64,000 bases of DNA from Luteimonas deserti (GTDB lineage Bacteria > Pseudomonadota > Gammaproteobacteria > Xanthomonadales > Xanthomonadaceae). Positions 17,729 to 26,931 of the stretch are shown here, piece after piece. Position 1 is the stretch's first letter. Each line of letters starts with the position of its first letter. The stretch lies in assembly GCF_013425765.1 (NCBI RefSeq), contig NZ_JACCJZ010000010.1, positions 1 through 64,000 of the forward strand, written 5' to 3'. The notes beneath the pieces are model-generated. The model ran no database searches. It was not told where the DNA came from and was given only the letters and a program-made list of their open reading frames with translations. The translations under genes and the position numbers were made by a program.

Positions 17729-18337
17729 ATGAGCACATCGAAGTACCCGTTCCTGATCCCTGTTCCGCCGCGCGCGCCGCGCGTCAAGCCCAGCCGTCTG
17801 GCGCGCTGGATCGGCCGCACCATCCTGCGCCTTGGTGGCTGGCGCCTGATCGGCGAGCTGCCCGACGAGCCCCGCCTGGTGCTGATCGGTGCGCCGCACT
17901 CGTCCAACTGGGACGGCGTGTGGGGCTTCGCGGCCAAGGCGGCGCTGGGACTCGACATCCGCGTGCTGGGCAAGGATTCGCTGTTCCGCGTGCCGGTGCT
18001 GGGCTGGGCCCTGCGCGGGCTCGGGGTGATCCCCGTGGACCGCAGCCGCGCCTCACGGGTGATCGAGCAGGCGGCCGCCGCGATCCATGGTCCCGAGCCG
18101 TTCTGGTACGGCCTCGCCCCGGAGGGCACGCGCAAACGGGTGGAGCGCTGGAAAACCGGCTTCTGGAAAATCGCCAAGGCCGCCGACGTTCCGATCCTGC
18201 GCATGTATTTCCACTATCCCGACAAGGTCATCGGCTTCGGTCCCATGTTCCATCCCGGCGACGACCTCGATGCCGACATGGCGCAGATCCGCGAGTGGTA
18301 TGCGCCGTGGATGGGCAAGAACCGCGGCACGGTATGA
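17729..18337 (+). CDS. 1-acyl-sn-glycerol-3-phosphate acyltransferase (PlsC-like) family protein
   Basis: The 202-residue protein has the acyltransferase catalytic motif H-S-S-N-W-D (H-x4-D) and the P-E-G-T-R motif that binds the glycerol-phosphate. G-V-I-P-V-D-R lies between them. Family enzymes transfer acyl chains to lysophospholipids at the inner membrane. GAGG at 4-5 bases supports the ATG at 17729. Its stop overlaps the next ATG by 4 bases, which couples it to the gene of unknown function downstream. Confidence 0.9.
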   Translation: MSTSKYPFLIPVPPRAPRVKPSRLARWIGRTILRLGGWRLIGELPDEPRLVLIGAPHSSNWDGVWGFAAKAALGLDIRVLGKDSLFRVPVLGWALRGLGVIPVDRSRASRVIEQAAAAIHGPEPFWYGLAPEGTRKRVERWKTGFWKIAKAADVPILRMYFHYPDKVIGFGPMFHPGDDLDADMAQIREWYAPWMGKNRGTV

Positions 18338-19395
18338 AACGCGGCGGGCGCGTCGTCCTCCTCGGTGCGCTCGCCCTCGTCACCGCGACGGGCCTCGGCC
18401 TGATGCTGATGCGGGAGCGCGGGGCCGACACGCCCTCGCCTGGTGCGCCACCGTCCGCCGTCGATGAGGCACGGGCGCGGCCCGATGCGGACCTCCGGGC
18501 CGCCGGCGCACAGGCCCGTCGCCTCGCCGAACAACCGTTGCCGGACGCGGGCCAGCCGCTGCGCCTGATCCATGAGCAACTGCGCAGCCGGGCCACTTCC
18601 GGCGACGCGCGCGCAGCCTGCCGGCTGGCCGCCGAATTCGAACGCTGTGACGGCATGCGCGAACAGCATCGCGGGCTGCAGGTGTTCATCGAGGGGCATG
18701 ACGCCACGCTCGCGCGCAGCGACCTGGCCGAACCTCTGCGCGTCCGGCTTGTCGCCGAGCACGCGGCCCAGCGCGCGCGCAGCGAGGAGCTCGGTGCCGC
18801 TCTCGCGCGCTGCGAGGGCGCACCGACCCTGAGCGCCGAAGCCCGCGCCCGCTTGTGGCGGCAGGCGGCCCTGGCCGGGCATCTGCCGTCGATGCGCCAC
18901 TACGCCAGCGGCAACGCCTTCCGCCACAACGATCTGCTCGATGCGCTGCCGGCGCTGCAGGACTACCGCCGCGAGGCCGAAGCCATCGCCATCCGGGCCG
19001 CAGCGCACGGCGACATCGAGACCATGCGCGCACTCGCGGTCGCCTACTCCGACAGCGGCGACGGCCGCTTCCGCACCTTCCTCGCCCAGGTGGTCGTGCC
19101 CGACCTCGGCCACGCGCTGGCCTGGTACCGGCTGCTCGACACGCATCCCGACATCGTCGCGCTGGACCCACAGCACCCGCTGCGCACGGCCATCGCGCGC
19201 GGACGCGCCGGCGTGGAGGCCGCCGCCAGCCCCGCCGAACGCGAGTCCGCGGCGCGCCTCGTCGCCCGCTACCCGCACGCACACGATCGCGTGGACGACG
19301 AAATGCCGCCGATGCGCCGGCTCGCCGGCGGTGCCGGGGCGGTGCAGGACCTCGACCCGGTCGCCTGCGCGGACACCCGCTTCGCCGGCGCCTGA
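18334..19395 (+). CDS. Membrane-anchored helical protein of unknown function
   Basis: The 353-residue product has an N-terminal signal/anchor (V-V-L-L-G-A-L-A-L-V-T-A-T-G-L-G-L) and then a periplasmic helical domain. Four cysteines occur in pairs (A-A-C-R-L with E-R-C-D; A-R-C-E with V-A-C-A), so disulfides are likely. Segments such as L-W-R-Q-A-A-L-A-G-H-L-P-S-M-R-H-Y resemble Sel1-like repeats, but no clear repeat register is seen. The start overlaps the acyltransferase stop (ATGA at 18334-18337). I do not recognise the family. Confidence 0.75.
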   Translation: MKRGGRVVLLGALALVTATGLGLMLMRERGADTPSPGAPPSAVDEARARPDADLRAAGAQARRLAEQPLPDAGQPLRLIHEQLRSRATSGDARAACRLAAEFERCDGMREQHRGLQVFIEGHDATLARSDLAEPLRVRLVAEHAAQRARSEELGAALARCEGAPTLSAEARARLWRQAALAGHLPSMRHYASGNAFRHNDLLDALPALQDYRREAEAIAIRAAAHGDIETMRALAVAYSDSGDGRFRTFLAQVVVPDLGHALAWYRLLDTHPDIVALDPQHPLRTAIARGRAGVEAAASPAERESAARLVARYPHAHDRVDDEMPPMRRLAGGAGAVQDLDPVACADTRFAGA

Positions 19396-19540
19396 ACCGA
19401 CTTTGCCGATCCCGGGCATTGGATGCCGGCCAACCAACGGCCTATTCCCCGGCCTTCGCGACAGGCGCACGCTGCGCGGCTGGCGGGCCGCGCGACGCGA
19501 CCGACGCCATCACCGCGTTGTCTTTCCGGAGTCCACTCCC

Positions 19541-21691
19541 ATGTTGCGTACCCTGCTCCTGTCTTCCGCGATCGCGCTGGCGCTCACCGCCTGCGGCGAC
19601 CACACCGCCTCCGAGTCCACGATGCCCGAGACCGCCGCCAGCACTGCCGAACCCGCCGACAACGCCCTGTTCACCGCCAGCACCCTGCCGTTCCAGGCGC
19701 CGCCCTTCGACCGGCTGAAGGATGCGGATTACCAGCCGGCCATCGAGGAAGGCATGCGCCGGCACCTGGCCGAGATCCGCGCCATCGCCGACAACCCCGA
19801 CGGCCCGACCTTCGAGAACACCATCGAGGCCATGGAGCGCAGCGGCGAACTGCTCAAGCGCAGCGCCAACGTGTTCTTCATGCTCACCGGCGCCCACACC
19901 AACGCCACCCTGCAGGCCGCCGAGGAAGCGCTGGCGCCCAAGCTCGCCGAACACAGCGATGCGATCTACCTGGATCCCGCGCTGTTCGCGCGCGTCAAGA
20001 CGATCTACGACCAGCGCGCCACGCTGGGCCTCACGCCCGAGCAGACCACCGTCGTCGAGCACACCTACGACGGCTTCGTCCGCGCCGGCGCCCTGCTGAG
20101 TGACGCCGACAAGGCCGAGCTGCGCGCACTCAATTCGGAGTCGTCCACCCTGTCCACCGCGTTCGGCAACAAGCTGCTGGCGGCGGGCAACGCCGGCGGC
20201 GTGTTCGTCACCGATGTCGCCGAACTTGACGGTCTGGACGAGGGCGCGATCGCCGCCGCCGCCGATGCCGCCAAGGCCGCCGGCAAGGACGGCCAGTGGC
20301 TGCTGAGCCTGCAGAACACCACCCAGCAGCCGGTGCTCGCCTCGCTGAAGAACCGCGCCCTGCGCGAGCGTGTGCTCGCCGCGTCCACCGGCCGCGCCGA
20401 GCGCGGCGACGCCAACGACACTCGCGCCACCATCCAGCGCCTGGCCGAGATCCGCGCGCGTCAGGCGCAGCTGCTCGGCTTCCCGAACTACGCCGCCTAC
20501 AGCATCGCCGACCAGATGGCGAAGACGCCGGACGCCGCGCTCAAGCTGCTTACCGATACCGTGCCCGCCGCCACCGCGCGCGCGCGCGCCGAGCTCGCCA
20601 AGATCCAGGGCGTGGTGGATGCGCAGAACGGCGGCTTCACCGCCGGCGCCGCCGATTGGGACTTCTACGCCGAGCAGGTGCGCAAGGCCGAGTTCGATCT
20701 CGACGAGTCGCAGATCAGGCCCTACTTCGAGCTCGACCGCGTGCTCAAGGACGGCGTGTTCTTCGCCGCCAACCAGCTCTACGGCATCACCGCCACCGAG
20801 CGCACCGACATTCCGGTCTATCACCCGGACGTGCGCGTGTTCGACATCAAGGACGAGGACGGCACCCAGATCGCGCTGTTCTACCTCGATCCGTTCAAGC
20901 GCGACAGCAAGCAGGGCGGCGCGTGGATGGGCAACTTCGTCGAGCAGAACGGCCTGACCGGTGCGATTCCGGTGGTCTACAACGTGGAGAACTTCACCAA
21001 GCCGGCAGCGGGACAGCCCGCACTGCTGAGCTTCGACGACGTGACCACGCTGTTCCACGAGTACGGCCATGCCCTGCACGGCTTCTTCTCCAGAACCACG
21101 TATCCGAGCGTCGCCGGCACCAATACCCCGCGCGACTTCGTCGAGTTTCCCTCGCAGTTCAACGAGCACTGGGCGCTCGACCCCAAGGTCTTCGCCAACT
21201 ACGCCAGGCACTACCAGACTGGCGAAGCGATGCCGCAGGCGCTGGTGGACAAGATCGTCACCGCCCGCACCTTCAACCAGGGCTACGCGACCACCGAATA
21301 CCTCTCGGCCGCCCTGCTCGACCTCGCCTGGCACACGCTGCCCGCCGGCGAAGCCAGGCAGGACGTCGACGCCTTCGAGAAGCAGGCGCTCGAGACGTAC
21401 AAGGTGGACCTCGCCGCCGTCCCGCCGCGCTACCGCACCAGCTACTTCAGCCACATCTGGGGCGGCGGGTACGCGGCCGGTTACTACGCCTACTTCGGCG
21501 CCGAAGTCCTCGACCACGACGCCTTCCAGTGGTTCCGCGAGAACGGCGGCCTGACCCGCGAGAACGGCCAGATCTTCCGCGACAAGATCCTGTCGATCGG
21601 GCACTCGCGTGATCTGGCGGTGGCGTATCGGGAGTTCCGCGGCAAGGCGCCGAGCGTGGAGCCGTTGTTGGAGCACCGTGGGTTGAAGTGA
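19541..21691 (+). CDS. dcp: Peptidyl-dipeptidase Dcp (M3 family), lipoprotein form
   Basis: The 716-residue M3 metallopeptidase removes dipeptides from peptide C-termini. The zinc motif H-E-Y-G-H is at about residues 506-510 in F-H-E-Y-G-H-A-L-H-G. The third ligand lies in E-F-P-S-Q-F-N-E-H-W, and the substrate-binding H-I-W-G-G-G-Y-A-A-G-Y-Y is near the end. The N-terminus has a lipobox-like L-A-L-T-A-C-G, so the enzyme should be exported and lipidated. The start at 19541 begins the signal peptide. A GC-rich hairpin at 21738-21761 follows. Confidence 0.94.
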   Translation: MLRTLLLSSAIALALTACGDHTASESTMPETAASTAEPADNALFTASTLPFQAPPFDRLKDADYQPAIEEGMRRHLAEIRAIADNPDGPTFENTIEAMERSGELLKRSANVFFMLTGAHTNATLQAAEEALAPKLAEHSDAIYLDPALFARVKTIYDQRATLGLTPEQTTVVEHTYDGFVRAGALLSDADKAELRALNSESSTLSTAFGNKLLAAGNAGGVFVTDVAELDGLDEGAIAAAADAAKAAGKDGQWLLSLQNTTQQPVLASLKNRALRERVLAASTGRAERGDANDTRATIQRLAEIRARQAQLLGFPNYAAYSIADQMAKTPDAALKLLTDTVPAATARARAELAKIQGVVDAQNGGFTAGAADWDFYAEQVRKAEFDLDESQIRPYFELDRVLKDGVFFAANQLYGITATERTDIPVYHPDVRVFDIKDEDGTQIALFYLDPFKRDSKQGGAWMGNFVEQNGLTGAIPVVYNVENFTKPAAGQPALLSFDDVTTLFHEYGHALHGFFSRTTYPSVAGTNTPRDFVEFPSQFNEHWALDPKVFANYARHYQTGEAMPQALVDKIVTARTFNQGYATTEYLSAALLDLAWHTLPAGEARQDVDAFEKQALETYKVDLAAVPPRYRTSYFSHIWGGGYAAGYYAYFGAEVLDHDAFQWFRENGGLTRENGQIFRDKILSIGHSRDLAVAYREFRGKAPSVEPLLEHRGLK

Positions 21692-21737
21692 CGCACGGCT
21701 GACGCGCGAGGCGCGGGCTTACAGAAGCAACACGGAT

Positions 21738-21761
21738 CGGGGCGGCCTTCGGGGCGCCCCG
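21738..21761 (+). terminator. Hairpin downstream of dcp
   Basis: CGGGGCG (21738-21744) pairs with CGCCCCG (21755-21761) around a 10-base loop, followed by a weakly T-rich stretch. Probable rho-independent terminator for dcp. Confidence 0.5.
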
Positions 21762-21774
21762 GTTCGTTGGGGCG

Positions 21775-21830
21775 TGCATATCGAATATTCGAGCGAATAA
21801 AATTTTATCGCCCAGAATTTTCGATATGCA
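21775..21830. repeat. 56-bp AT-rich nested palindrome
   Basis: TGCATATCGAA (21775-21785) and TTCGATATGCA (21820-21830) are perfect 11-bp inverted ends. ATAAAATTTTAT (21797-21808) is a second palindrome centred on the same point. The segments between pair with one gap. The AT content is far above that of the surroundings. It sits at the left boundary of an AT-rich foreign segment that holds the next gene. Confidence 0.75.
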
Positions 21831-21935
21831 CAGCGAACCAAACGCGGATCGAGCAGGCGCGCGTTCCGCAGGTGCCTGATGGAAAAGGCGGAACGGAACC
21901 GATTGACCCTAGGACGGTCACGGGACAGGATGTTC

Positions 21936-21960
21936 ATATCGCGCTTTTCGGGCGCTATAT
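21936..21960 (+). repeat. Hairpin just upstream of the foreign gene
   Basis: ATATCGCGC (21936-21944) and GCGCTATAT (21952-21960) form a 9-bp stem with one mismatch and a 7-base TTTTCGG loop. It ends 14 bases before the start codon at 21975. It could be a translation-control hairpin or a terminator of an upstream transcript. Confidence 0.4.
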
Positions 21961-21974
21961 CTTGTTAGGGGTCC

Positions 21975-22664
21975 ATGGAAAGTAACGTTGAGGCCATAGC
22001 GAAAGATCTGATGCTACGGTCGGGCGCGATGTCGGCCGGAGCATCAATTGATGCGAAAGACACACTTCATCCGGAAATTGATGCCTTTGTTCGGGAGTCA
22101 CTGAAGGCCGGAAGTCAGCTTATGGCCTCATGCGCAAGTCTCGCTGTTGGCCCCAACGAGCTTGCTGTTAATGTCCTTGTGCGATCCATCATTGAGCTAT
22201 CGCTCAAGGTGCACTGGGCCACACTTTCCTCCGACAATGCAAAGCATCTCTTGGCTCTCTCTACAGAGCAGATAAAGACGATCTTCAGAGCCAATGCACA
22301 AACTGGAATAGCGAAGATCGTTGATCGTCAAGGAAACGACTTCACTGCCGAGTTCCTTGCCAGCGGGCGCGCAGAGCGTGGACAAAAGCAGGTGTCGCTT
22401 GAGGTTATGGCGCAACAATCTGGGTTGCATGGGATATACAACCTGTTCTACCGGTTTCAATCTATGCACTCCCACGGCAACAGCGTTTCTGGCTCAAGCG
22501 CGCTAACCACGCCCAGTACATTGGGCGTGGTTGGTGTCTTCTCCATCTTGCTCGGGCACTTGGGGGTTCGCTGGCTTGTGCATCGGAGCCGACCAGACAA
22601 TGAGGAGATTCGATTGCTGCTCGGGTTGGGTGCTAATGGGGATAACGGGGTCAGGTTCATTTAA
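21975..22664 (+). CDS. Foreign-looking helical protein, DUF5677-like
   Basis: The 229-residue protein is almost wholly helical. It contains a core reading L-A-V-N-V-L-V-R-S-I-I-E-L-S-L-K-V-H-W, and later M-H-S-H-G-N-S, in the manner of DUF5677 proteins, which recur on mobile elements. I know no function. Its base composition (near 50% GC) and codon use (many A/T-ending codons) stand out sharply from the neighbours, a sign of recent transfer. AGGGG just before the ATG is the only ribosome site. It is bracketed upstream by palindromes and has a perfect 11-bp stem inside (22505-22532). Confidence 0.7.
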   Translation: MESNVEAIAKDLMLRSGAMSAGASIDAKDTLHPEIDAFVRESLKAGSQLMASCASLAVGPNELAVNVLVRSIIELSLKVHWATLSSDNAKHLLALSTEQIKTIFRANAQTGIAKIVDRQGNDFTAEFLASGRAERGQKQVSLEVMAQQSGLHGIYNLFYRFQSMHSHGNSVSGSSALTTPSTLGVVGVFSILLGHLGVRWLVHRSRPDNEEIRLLLGLGANGDNGVRFI

Positions 22665-22730
22665 CTGATGTGCAAGCGCCGCTCTGCATCAACACCGAGG
22701 TGCGCAGCGCTACGTCGTCCAGAAGGTTCT

Positions 22731-23018
22731 ATGAAAACGAACGCCGTGCATCGATGTTTTTCAGGATTGGCCGCAATGACAGTGGCAGGTGCGATTGCGT
22801 TCTTCGTCCCCTACATCGCAGGCGCATCGAAGTTCGAAGGGAGCGCCGGGTACCTGTCGGCACTGCTTTTTCTGCCGGCCCTGGTGGTGGTTGCGTTGGC
22901 GATGCGGGCCTGGGGCAAGCGACTTGTTCCGAGCACGTCGAGCTATCGTGCAACCCTGGTGGCTTATGGCGTGCTGTCGATTCCGGCCGTCTTCGTCATC
23001 GGCACACTGCTGTTCTGA
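22731..23018 (+). CDS. Small membrane protein of unknown function
   Basis: The 95-residue protein has three predicted membrane segments (about residues 15-34, 41-59 and 74-93). AGAAGG lies 4-5 bases before the ATG at 22731. GC content is lower than the neighbours, so it may belong to the same acquired segment as the gene before it. No family recognised. Confidence 0.6.
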   Translation: MKTNAVHRCFSGLAAMTVAGAIAFFVPYIAGASKFEGSAGYLSALLFLPALVVVALAMRAWGKRLVPSTSSYRATLVAYGVLSIPAVFVIGTLLF

Positions 23019-23120
23019 CGTGGGGACTGAAGCAGCGGCACGACTGCTCGCCCTCCGAGTGGATAACGGTGGATGGTTCACGTCCCGCGGCGACGCCGGC
23101 CTTCTGCAAGGTGGATCCCG

Positions 23121-23462
23121 ATGGCCAAGTACCTGATCTCCTTCCCTGCCGCCGCGATGGTGGTGCGCAACGCCGAGCTGGAACGCGCGAGCCGCGATTC
23201 CCATGCCGTCATCGAAGCGGCGAAAGCCGCCGGCGTCTATGTGTTCGGCGGGGGCATCAATGCGGGCGTGCCGGTGGTGCGCGTGTCGGGCGATGGCACC
23301 GTCATCGAAGGCGGCTATCCATCCGGGCCGGAACTCGACGGTGGGTTCGCGGTGCTCGAGCTTCCGTCGCGCGATGCAGCGGTCGAATGGGCCGCGCGGC
23401 TCGCCGCCGCCTGCCGCTGCGATCAGGAACTGCGCGTTTTCCACTTCGATCCGGCGTCGTGA
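23121..23462 (+). CDS. YCII-related (DGPF) domain protein
   Basis: The 113-residue protein has the ferredoxin-like YCII/DGPF fold. It begins M-A-K-Y-L-I-S-F-P, then V-F-G-G-G-I and G-Y-P-S-G-P-E-L-D-G-G-F-A-V-L-E, and ends with A-V-E-W-A-A-R-L-A-A-A-C-R-C. Such proteins are encoded near ECF sigma factors or act as small enzymes of unknown reaction; no sigma gene is nearby here. The Met at 23121 matches the family N-terminus; an upstream in-frame Met at 23073 does not. Confidence 0.82.
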   Translation: MAKYLISFPAAAMVVRNAELERASRDSHAVIEAAKAAGVYVFGGGINAGVPVVRVSGDGTVIEGGYPSGPELDGGFAVLELPSRDAAVEWAARLAAACRCDQELRVFHFDPAS

Positions 23463-23604
23463 TACGCACAGGATCACGGTGCCAGGTGTACCGACCCGCG
23501 CATCGCCGCAGTTGACGGTGGCACCAGATCCAGGTTTCCTGCGAGCTCACCAGGAGAGCCGCAGTCACCAACCTTCTGTGATCCCGCACATCAGGACGTC
23601 AGAC

Positions 23605-24438
23605 ATGCTCCGCGCTTGGTGCCTCCTCGGCCTCGTCACGACATCATTCGCCGCCAGTGCGGTCGTCGGCCGGCATGACGTGGACGACGCACGCTATCGG
23701 ATTGCCGGTTCCGACTTTCCTGCGCTCGTCGACATGCCTAGCGAGGGGCACGGCGTCCTGATCGCACCCCGGTGGGTCGTGACGGCTGCCCATACGCTTC
23801 CGATGCATTCCGAACTCGGCGAGGTCGAGATCAACGGGCGATCCAGACAGGTCGAGCGCGTCGTCACGCATCCCGGCTACAGGACACTTCCGCAGCCGCT
23901 GATCGATCAGGCGACGGCCAGTGGCGAGGCGATGCTGATCGTCGTGTTCCTGGCCGCTACGGACGATATCGCCCTGATCAAGCTGCAACATTCCGTCACC
24001 GATGTCGCACCTGTCGGACTCCACAGGACCGGCGACGAAGCCGGCCGGACCATCAAGCTGGTCGGCAAAGGTGCAGCGGGCACCGGCGATACCGGACACA
24101 GCCCCAACGGCCCCAACCGGACCGAGCTGCGGCGCGCGTTCAATACCGTCTCCAGTGCCTGGGACCGCTGGCTCTGCTACGTGTTCGATGCACCGCCCGA
24201 GGCGCTGCCGCTCGAGGGAACGCTCGGGAATGGAGACAGCGGCGGCCCTCTGCTGGTCGAAGTGGACGATGACTGGAGGGTCGCGGGCCTGGGTGCATGG
24301 AAGGTGGTGTCGGGAGACGTCCGGACGGCGCGGCCGGGACGCTACGGACAGACGGCCTGCAACGTGCGGCTGAGCCATTACGCGGACTGGATCAAACGGG
24401 AGATTTCGCCGCCGCCGGCCTCGGGACCGACGCCGTGA
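23605..24438 (+). CDS. Secreted trypsin-like serine protease
   Basis: The 277-residue protein has a signal peptide (L-L-G-L-V-T-T-S-F-A-A-S-A) and a complete chymotrypsin-fold triad. His63 lies in T-A-A-H-T, Asp121 in D-D-I-A-L-I, and Ser212 in G-N-G-D-S-G-G-P. The sequence V-V-G-R-H-D after the signal replaces the I-V-G-G of trypsin activation sites. A Cys pair (C191 and C near 252) could bridge. It stands alone between unrelated genes, so the substrate is unknown. Confidence 0.88.
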   Translation: MLRAWCLLGLVTTSFAASAVVGRHDVDDARYRIAGSDFPALVDMPSEGHGVLIAPRWVVTAAHTLPMHSELGEVEINGRSRQVERVVTHPGYRTLPQPLIDQATASGEAMLIVVFLAATDDIALIKLQHSVTDVAPVGLHRTGDEAGRTIKLVGKGAAGTGDTGHSPNGPNRTELRRAFNTVSSAWDRWLCYVFDAPPEALPLEGTLGNGDSGGPLLVEVDDDWRVAGLGAWKVVSGDVRTARPGRYGQTACNVRLSHYADWIKREISPPPASGPTP

Positions 24439-24475
24439 ACGTGCGCGACCCGTTGCCCGCCGGGGGCGGACGCGC

Positions 24476-25036
24476 ATGACCGCACGCTTCTTCGAAACGC
24501 CGCTGGAATTCCGCGCCTGGCTGGCCGAGCACCACGCGGTGGCGAGCGAGCTGGACGTGGGTTTCCACAAGGTGGGCTCGGGCAGGCCCAGCATGACGTG
24601 GCCGGAATCGGTCGACGAAGCGCTCGCCTACGGCTGGATCGACGGCGTGCGCCGGCGCATCGACGCGACGTCGTACCGGATCCGCTTCACGCCACGACGC
24701 CCGGGCTCGATCTGGAGCCGGGTGAACCTCGCGAAGGTCGAAGCGCTGATCGCCCAGCAGCGCATGCAGCCGGCGGGGCTCGCGGCGTATGCGGCACGCA
24801 AGGCCGAGAGATCCGGCGTCTACGCGTTCGAACGCTCGGAGCCGGCCGCGCTCGCGCCGGAGGAGATGCGCGCGTTCGAGAGCGACGAGATCGCGTGGCA
24901 ATACTTCGCAGCGTCGCCGCCGGGCTACCGGAACGTCATGACCCACTGGATCGTGAGCGCGAAGCGGCCCGACACGCGCGCGCGCCGGCTCGCCCGCCTG
25001 ATCGAGGCCTGCGCCGCGCAGCGGCGCCTGAGCTAG
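24476..25036 (+). CDS. YdeI/OmpD-associated family protein
   Basis: The 186-residue protein matches the YdeI family: F-R-A-W-L-A-E-H-H near the N-terminus, then the S-M-T-W-P-E-S-V-D-E-A-L core, the A-Y-G-W-I-D-G-V-R-R motif, and F-T-P-R-R-P-G-S-I-W-S-R-V-N. The C-terminal Y-R-N-V-M-T-H-W-I-V-S-A-K-R-P-D-T-R region is also conserved. Family members have been linked to resistance to antimicrobial peptides, but the mechanism is unknown. The stretch 25037-25577 downstream contains no gene or repeat that I can support. Confidence 0.88.
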   Translation: MTARFFETPLEFRAWLAEHHAVASELDVGFHKVGSGRPSMTWPESVDEALAYGWIDGVRRRIDATSYRIRFTPRRPGSIWSRVNLAKVEALIAQQRMQPAGLAAYAARKAERSGVYAFERSEPAALAPEEMRAFESDEIAWQYFAASPPGYRNVMTHWIVSAKRPDTRARRLARLIEACAAQRRLS

Positions 25037-25577
25037 CGGGGGTCTTTCGCGGCGCCGGCATGGAAAGGCAGACCAGATGCTGGTGGGCGCCCGCAGCGGC
25101 ACGTATCGCAGCGTCGCCTTCTTGCCGCCGGCCCACCCGTCTCAAGACGACGGGCAACCATCCGCTGCGGACAAACCCATTGATGCGGCCCCCCGAACGG
25201 GCATCTGCAGCAGCAGCCGTCCTGCGTGGCTGCGAGCAGTCTATGTACGTGGATCGTCGGTCAGCTCGCATATCCTCGTGCCAATCTGCCGCGCGCTGCG
25301 GGGTCCGCTTGGAATGTGTGGCGTGGGTGCGGCCCTTCGCTCCCGTACGTCCGCTTGCATGGACGGGATGGACGCAAGGCTTGGGGAGTGTTAGACATGC
25401 CGCCCAGGCCGTGAAATGCGCTTGGACGTTCCCATCGTCGTCTATCTGCAACGCCCCGCCCGGGCTGGACCCATGTTCCGCCGCCTCGTTCGAGCCGTGC
25501 GGCGGGTTCGACCCAATGGCCCGATCACACGGGCGTCGCGCCGCGGAGGAGCGGTGAGATCTTTCCAGGAGGACACC

Positions 25578-25826
25578 ATGATGAAGATTGCGTTGTGCGC
25601 CGCGGCACTGCTCGTTACGCAGGCTGCGATTGCGGAAGAGGTCGTGCAGAAGCCGGCGGCCGAAGAGCCGAAACAGATCTGTACGCGAGAAAAACCCGTG
25701 GGCAGCAACAGGCCGATTCGCGTCTGCAGGGATGCCGAAGCCGTCGAAATCGTGGGTGAACGATCCCGCGAAGCATTCGAAGTCGTGTTGAGGAACCGCT
25801 TCAACCCACCCGAACTGCGGCCCTGA
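25578..25826 (+). CDS. Small secreted protein, C-x14-C family (member 1)
   Basis: The 82-residue protein has a signal peptide (M-M-K-I-A-L-C-A-A-A-L-L-V-T-Q-A-A-I-A) and a mature part of about 60 residues. The motif runs from I-C-T-R-E-K-P-V-G-S-N to R-V-C-R, with cysteines exactly 14 residues apart. The same pattern occurs in two more genes at 62273 and 62715. AGGAGG lies 5 bases before the ATG at 25578. The motif recurs in small exported proteins of several proteobacteria; I know no function. Confidence 0.8.
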   Translation: MMKIALCAAALLVTQAAIAEEVVQKPAAEEPKQICTREKPVGSNRPIRVCRDAEAVEIVGERSREAFEVVLRNRFNPPELRP

Positions 25827-26109
25827 GCCCAGCGATCCTTTGGGTAGGGGGGTTATGGCGCGGGTAGTACCGGTCTAGCTCCGCGATGTTCCGGTCGGGT
25901 GACGAGAGGACCTTCGCTGGTGGAGAAATCGCGCACGCGTTGATCGCTGCCTTTCAGACGTGGACGGGCTCGCGAGCGTGCCGATATCGGCAGGCTGTCC
26001 GATCGAACCGGGTCGCAAGTGTTCGGCACGCTCCTTCCGGTGCCGGGTCTGCGCCGCAAAGCTGAAGACGCGCATCGCCGGGCGCGACCGGCAGTGCCAT
26101 CATCGCGCC

Positions 26110-26844
26110 ATGCCACGCACACCGCCGCCGTCGGGCCCGTACCGCGAAGCGCGTCCGCCCGTGCATCTGCGCGATCGCGTTCGCTGCATCTGGCAGTACC
26201 AGGCCGATCCGCAGACGGCGTCGACGACGCGGGTGTTGCCGGACGGCTGCGTGGATCTGATCTGGGACGGGACGCGCCTGTTCGTCGCGGGTCCCGACCA
26301 GCACGCGGCCACCGTGACGCTGGGGGCCGGTGCCCGGCTCACCGGCCTGCGCCTCGCGCCCGGTGTGGCCCATCGCTTGTGCGCCGCGTCCATGCACACG
26401 CTGACGGACCGGCGTGTCGACGCCGAAGCGGTGCTCGGCCGAGCCGGGTACGCGCTGCAGCAGCGCCTCGCCGACGGGGCCGATCCGGGGCCTACCCTGC
26501 TCGCGGCCATGGAGACCGGGTGCGCGGCGCCCGATCCGGCGATGGCCTGGCTGTTCGCGCAGCTCGCGGGCGGCCCGCCTGCGCGCGTGCCCGTGCTGGC
26601 CGGCGCACTCGGCGTCAGCGCGCGCAGTCTGCAGCGGCACTGTCTTCAGGCCTTCGGCTACGGCCCCAAGGTGCTCGACCGGATACTGCGCCTCCAGCGC
26701 CTCCTGGCGTTGTCGCCCGGCACCACGAGCCTGACCGCCGCCGCCCTCGACGCCGGTTACGCGGACGCGACCCATCTGGCGCACGACGTGCGCCGGCTCA
26801 CCGGCCTCACCCCGACCGTGCTGGTCCGCGAGCACGGCCGCTGA
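26110..26844 (+). CDS. AraC-family transcriptional regulator
   Basis: The 244-residue regulator has a C-terminal AraC-type double HTH, with L-G-V-S-A-R-S-L-Q-R-H-C and L-D-A-G-Y-A-D-A-T-H-L-A-H-D. The N-terminal half (L-P-D-G-C-V-D-L-I-W-D-G and L-T-G-L-R-L-A-P-G) resembles the DUF6597-type sensor domain common in small AraC proteins. ATG 26110 begins the conserved part; the frame stays open far upstream. It lies 87 bases upstream of a VOC-domain gene in the same direction, which it may control. Confidence 0.88.
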   Translation: MPRTPPPSGPYREARPPVHLRDRVRCIWQYQADPQTASTTRVLPDGCVDLIWDGTRLFVAGPDQHAATVTLGAGARLTGLRLAPGVAHRLCAASMHTLTDRRVDAEAVLGRAGYALQQRLADGADPGPTLLAAMETGCAAPDPAMAWLFAQLAGGPPARVPVLAGALGVSARSLQRHCLQAFGYGPKVLDRILRLQRLLALSPGTTSLTAAALDAGYADATHLAHDVRRLTGLTPTVLVREHGR

Positions 26845-26931
26845 GCGCAGGCGCTGCCGACTGTCCGATTCGTGCAAGCGGGGCGCCCGGGCCGGGACGA
26901 CAATGGCGGCATCGTCCCTCCAGGCCATGCC

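Noticed and set aside
21775..22745. Integron cassette (attC) around the AT-rich gene
   Set aside because: An RYYYAAC-like site exists at the gene end (22660-22666) and GTTAGGG before the start, but no proper GTTRRRY partner or paired L boxes were found.
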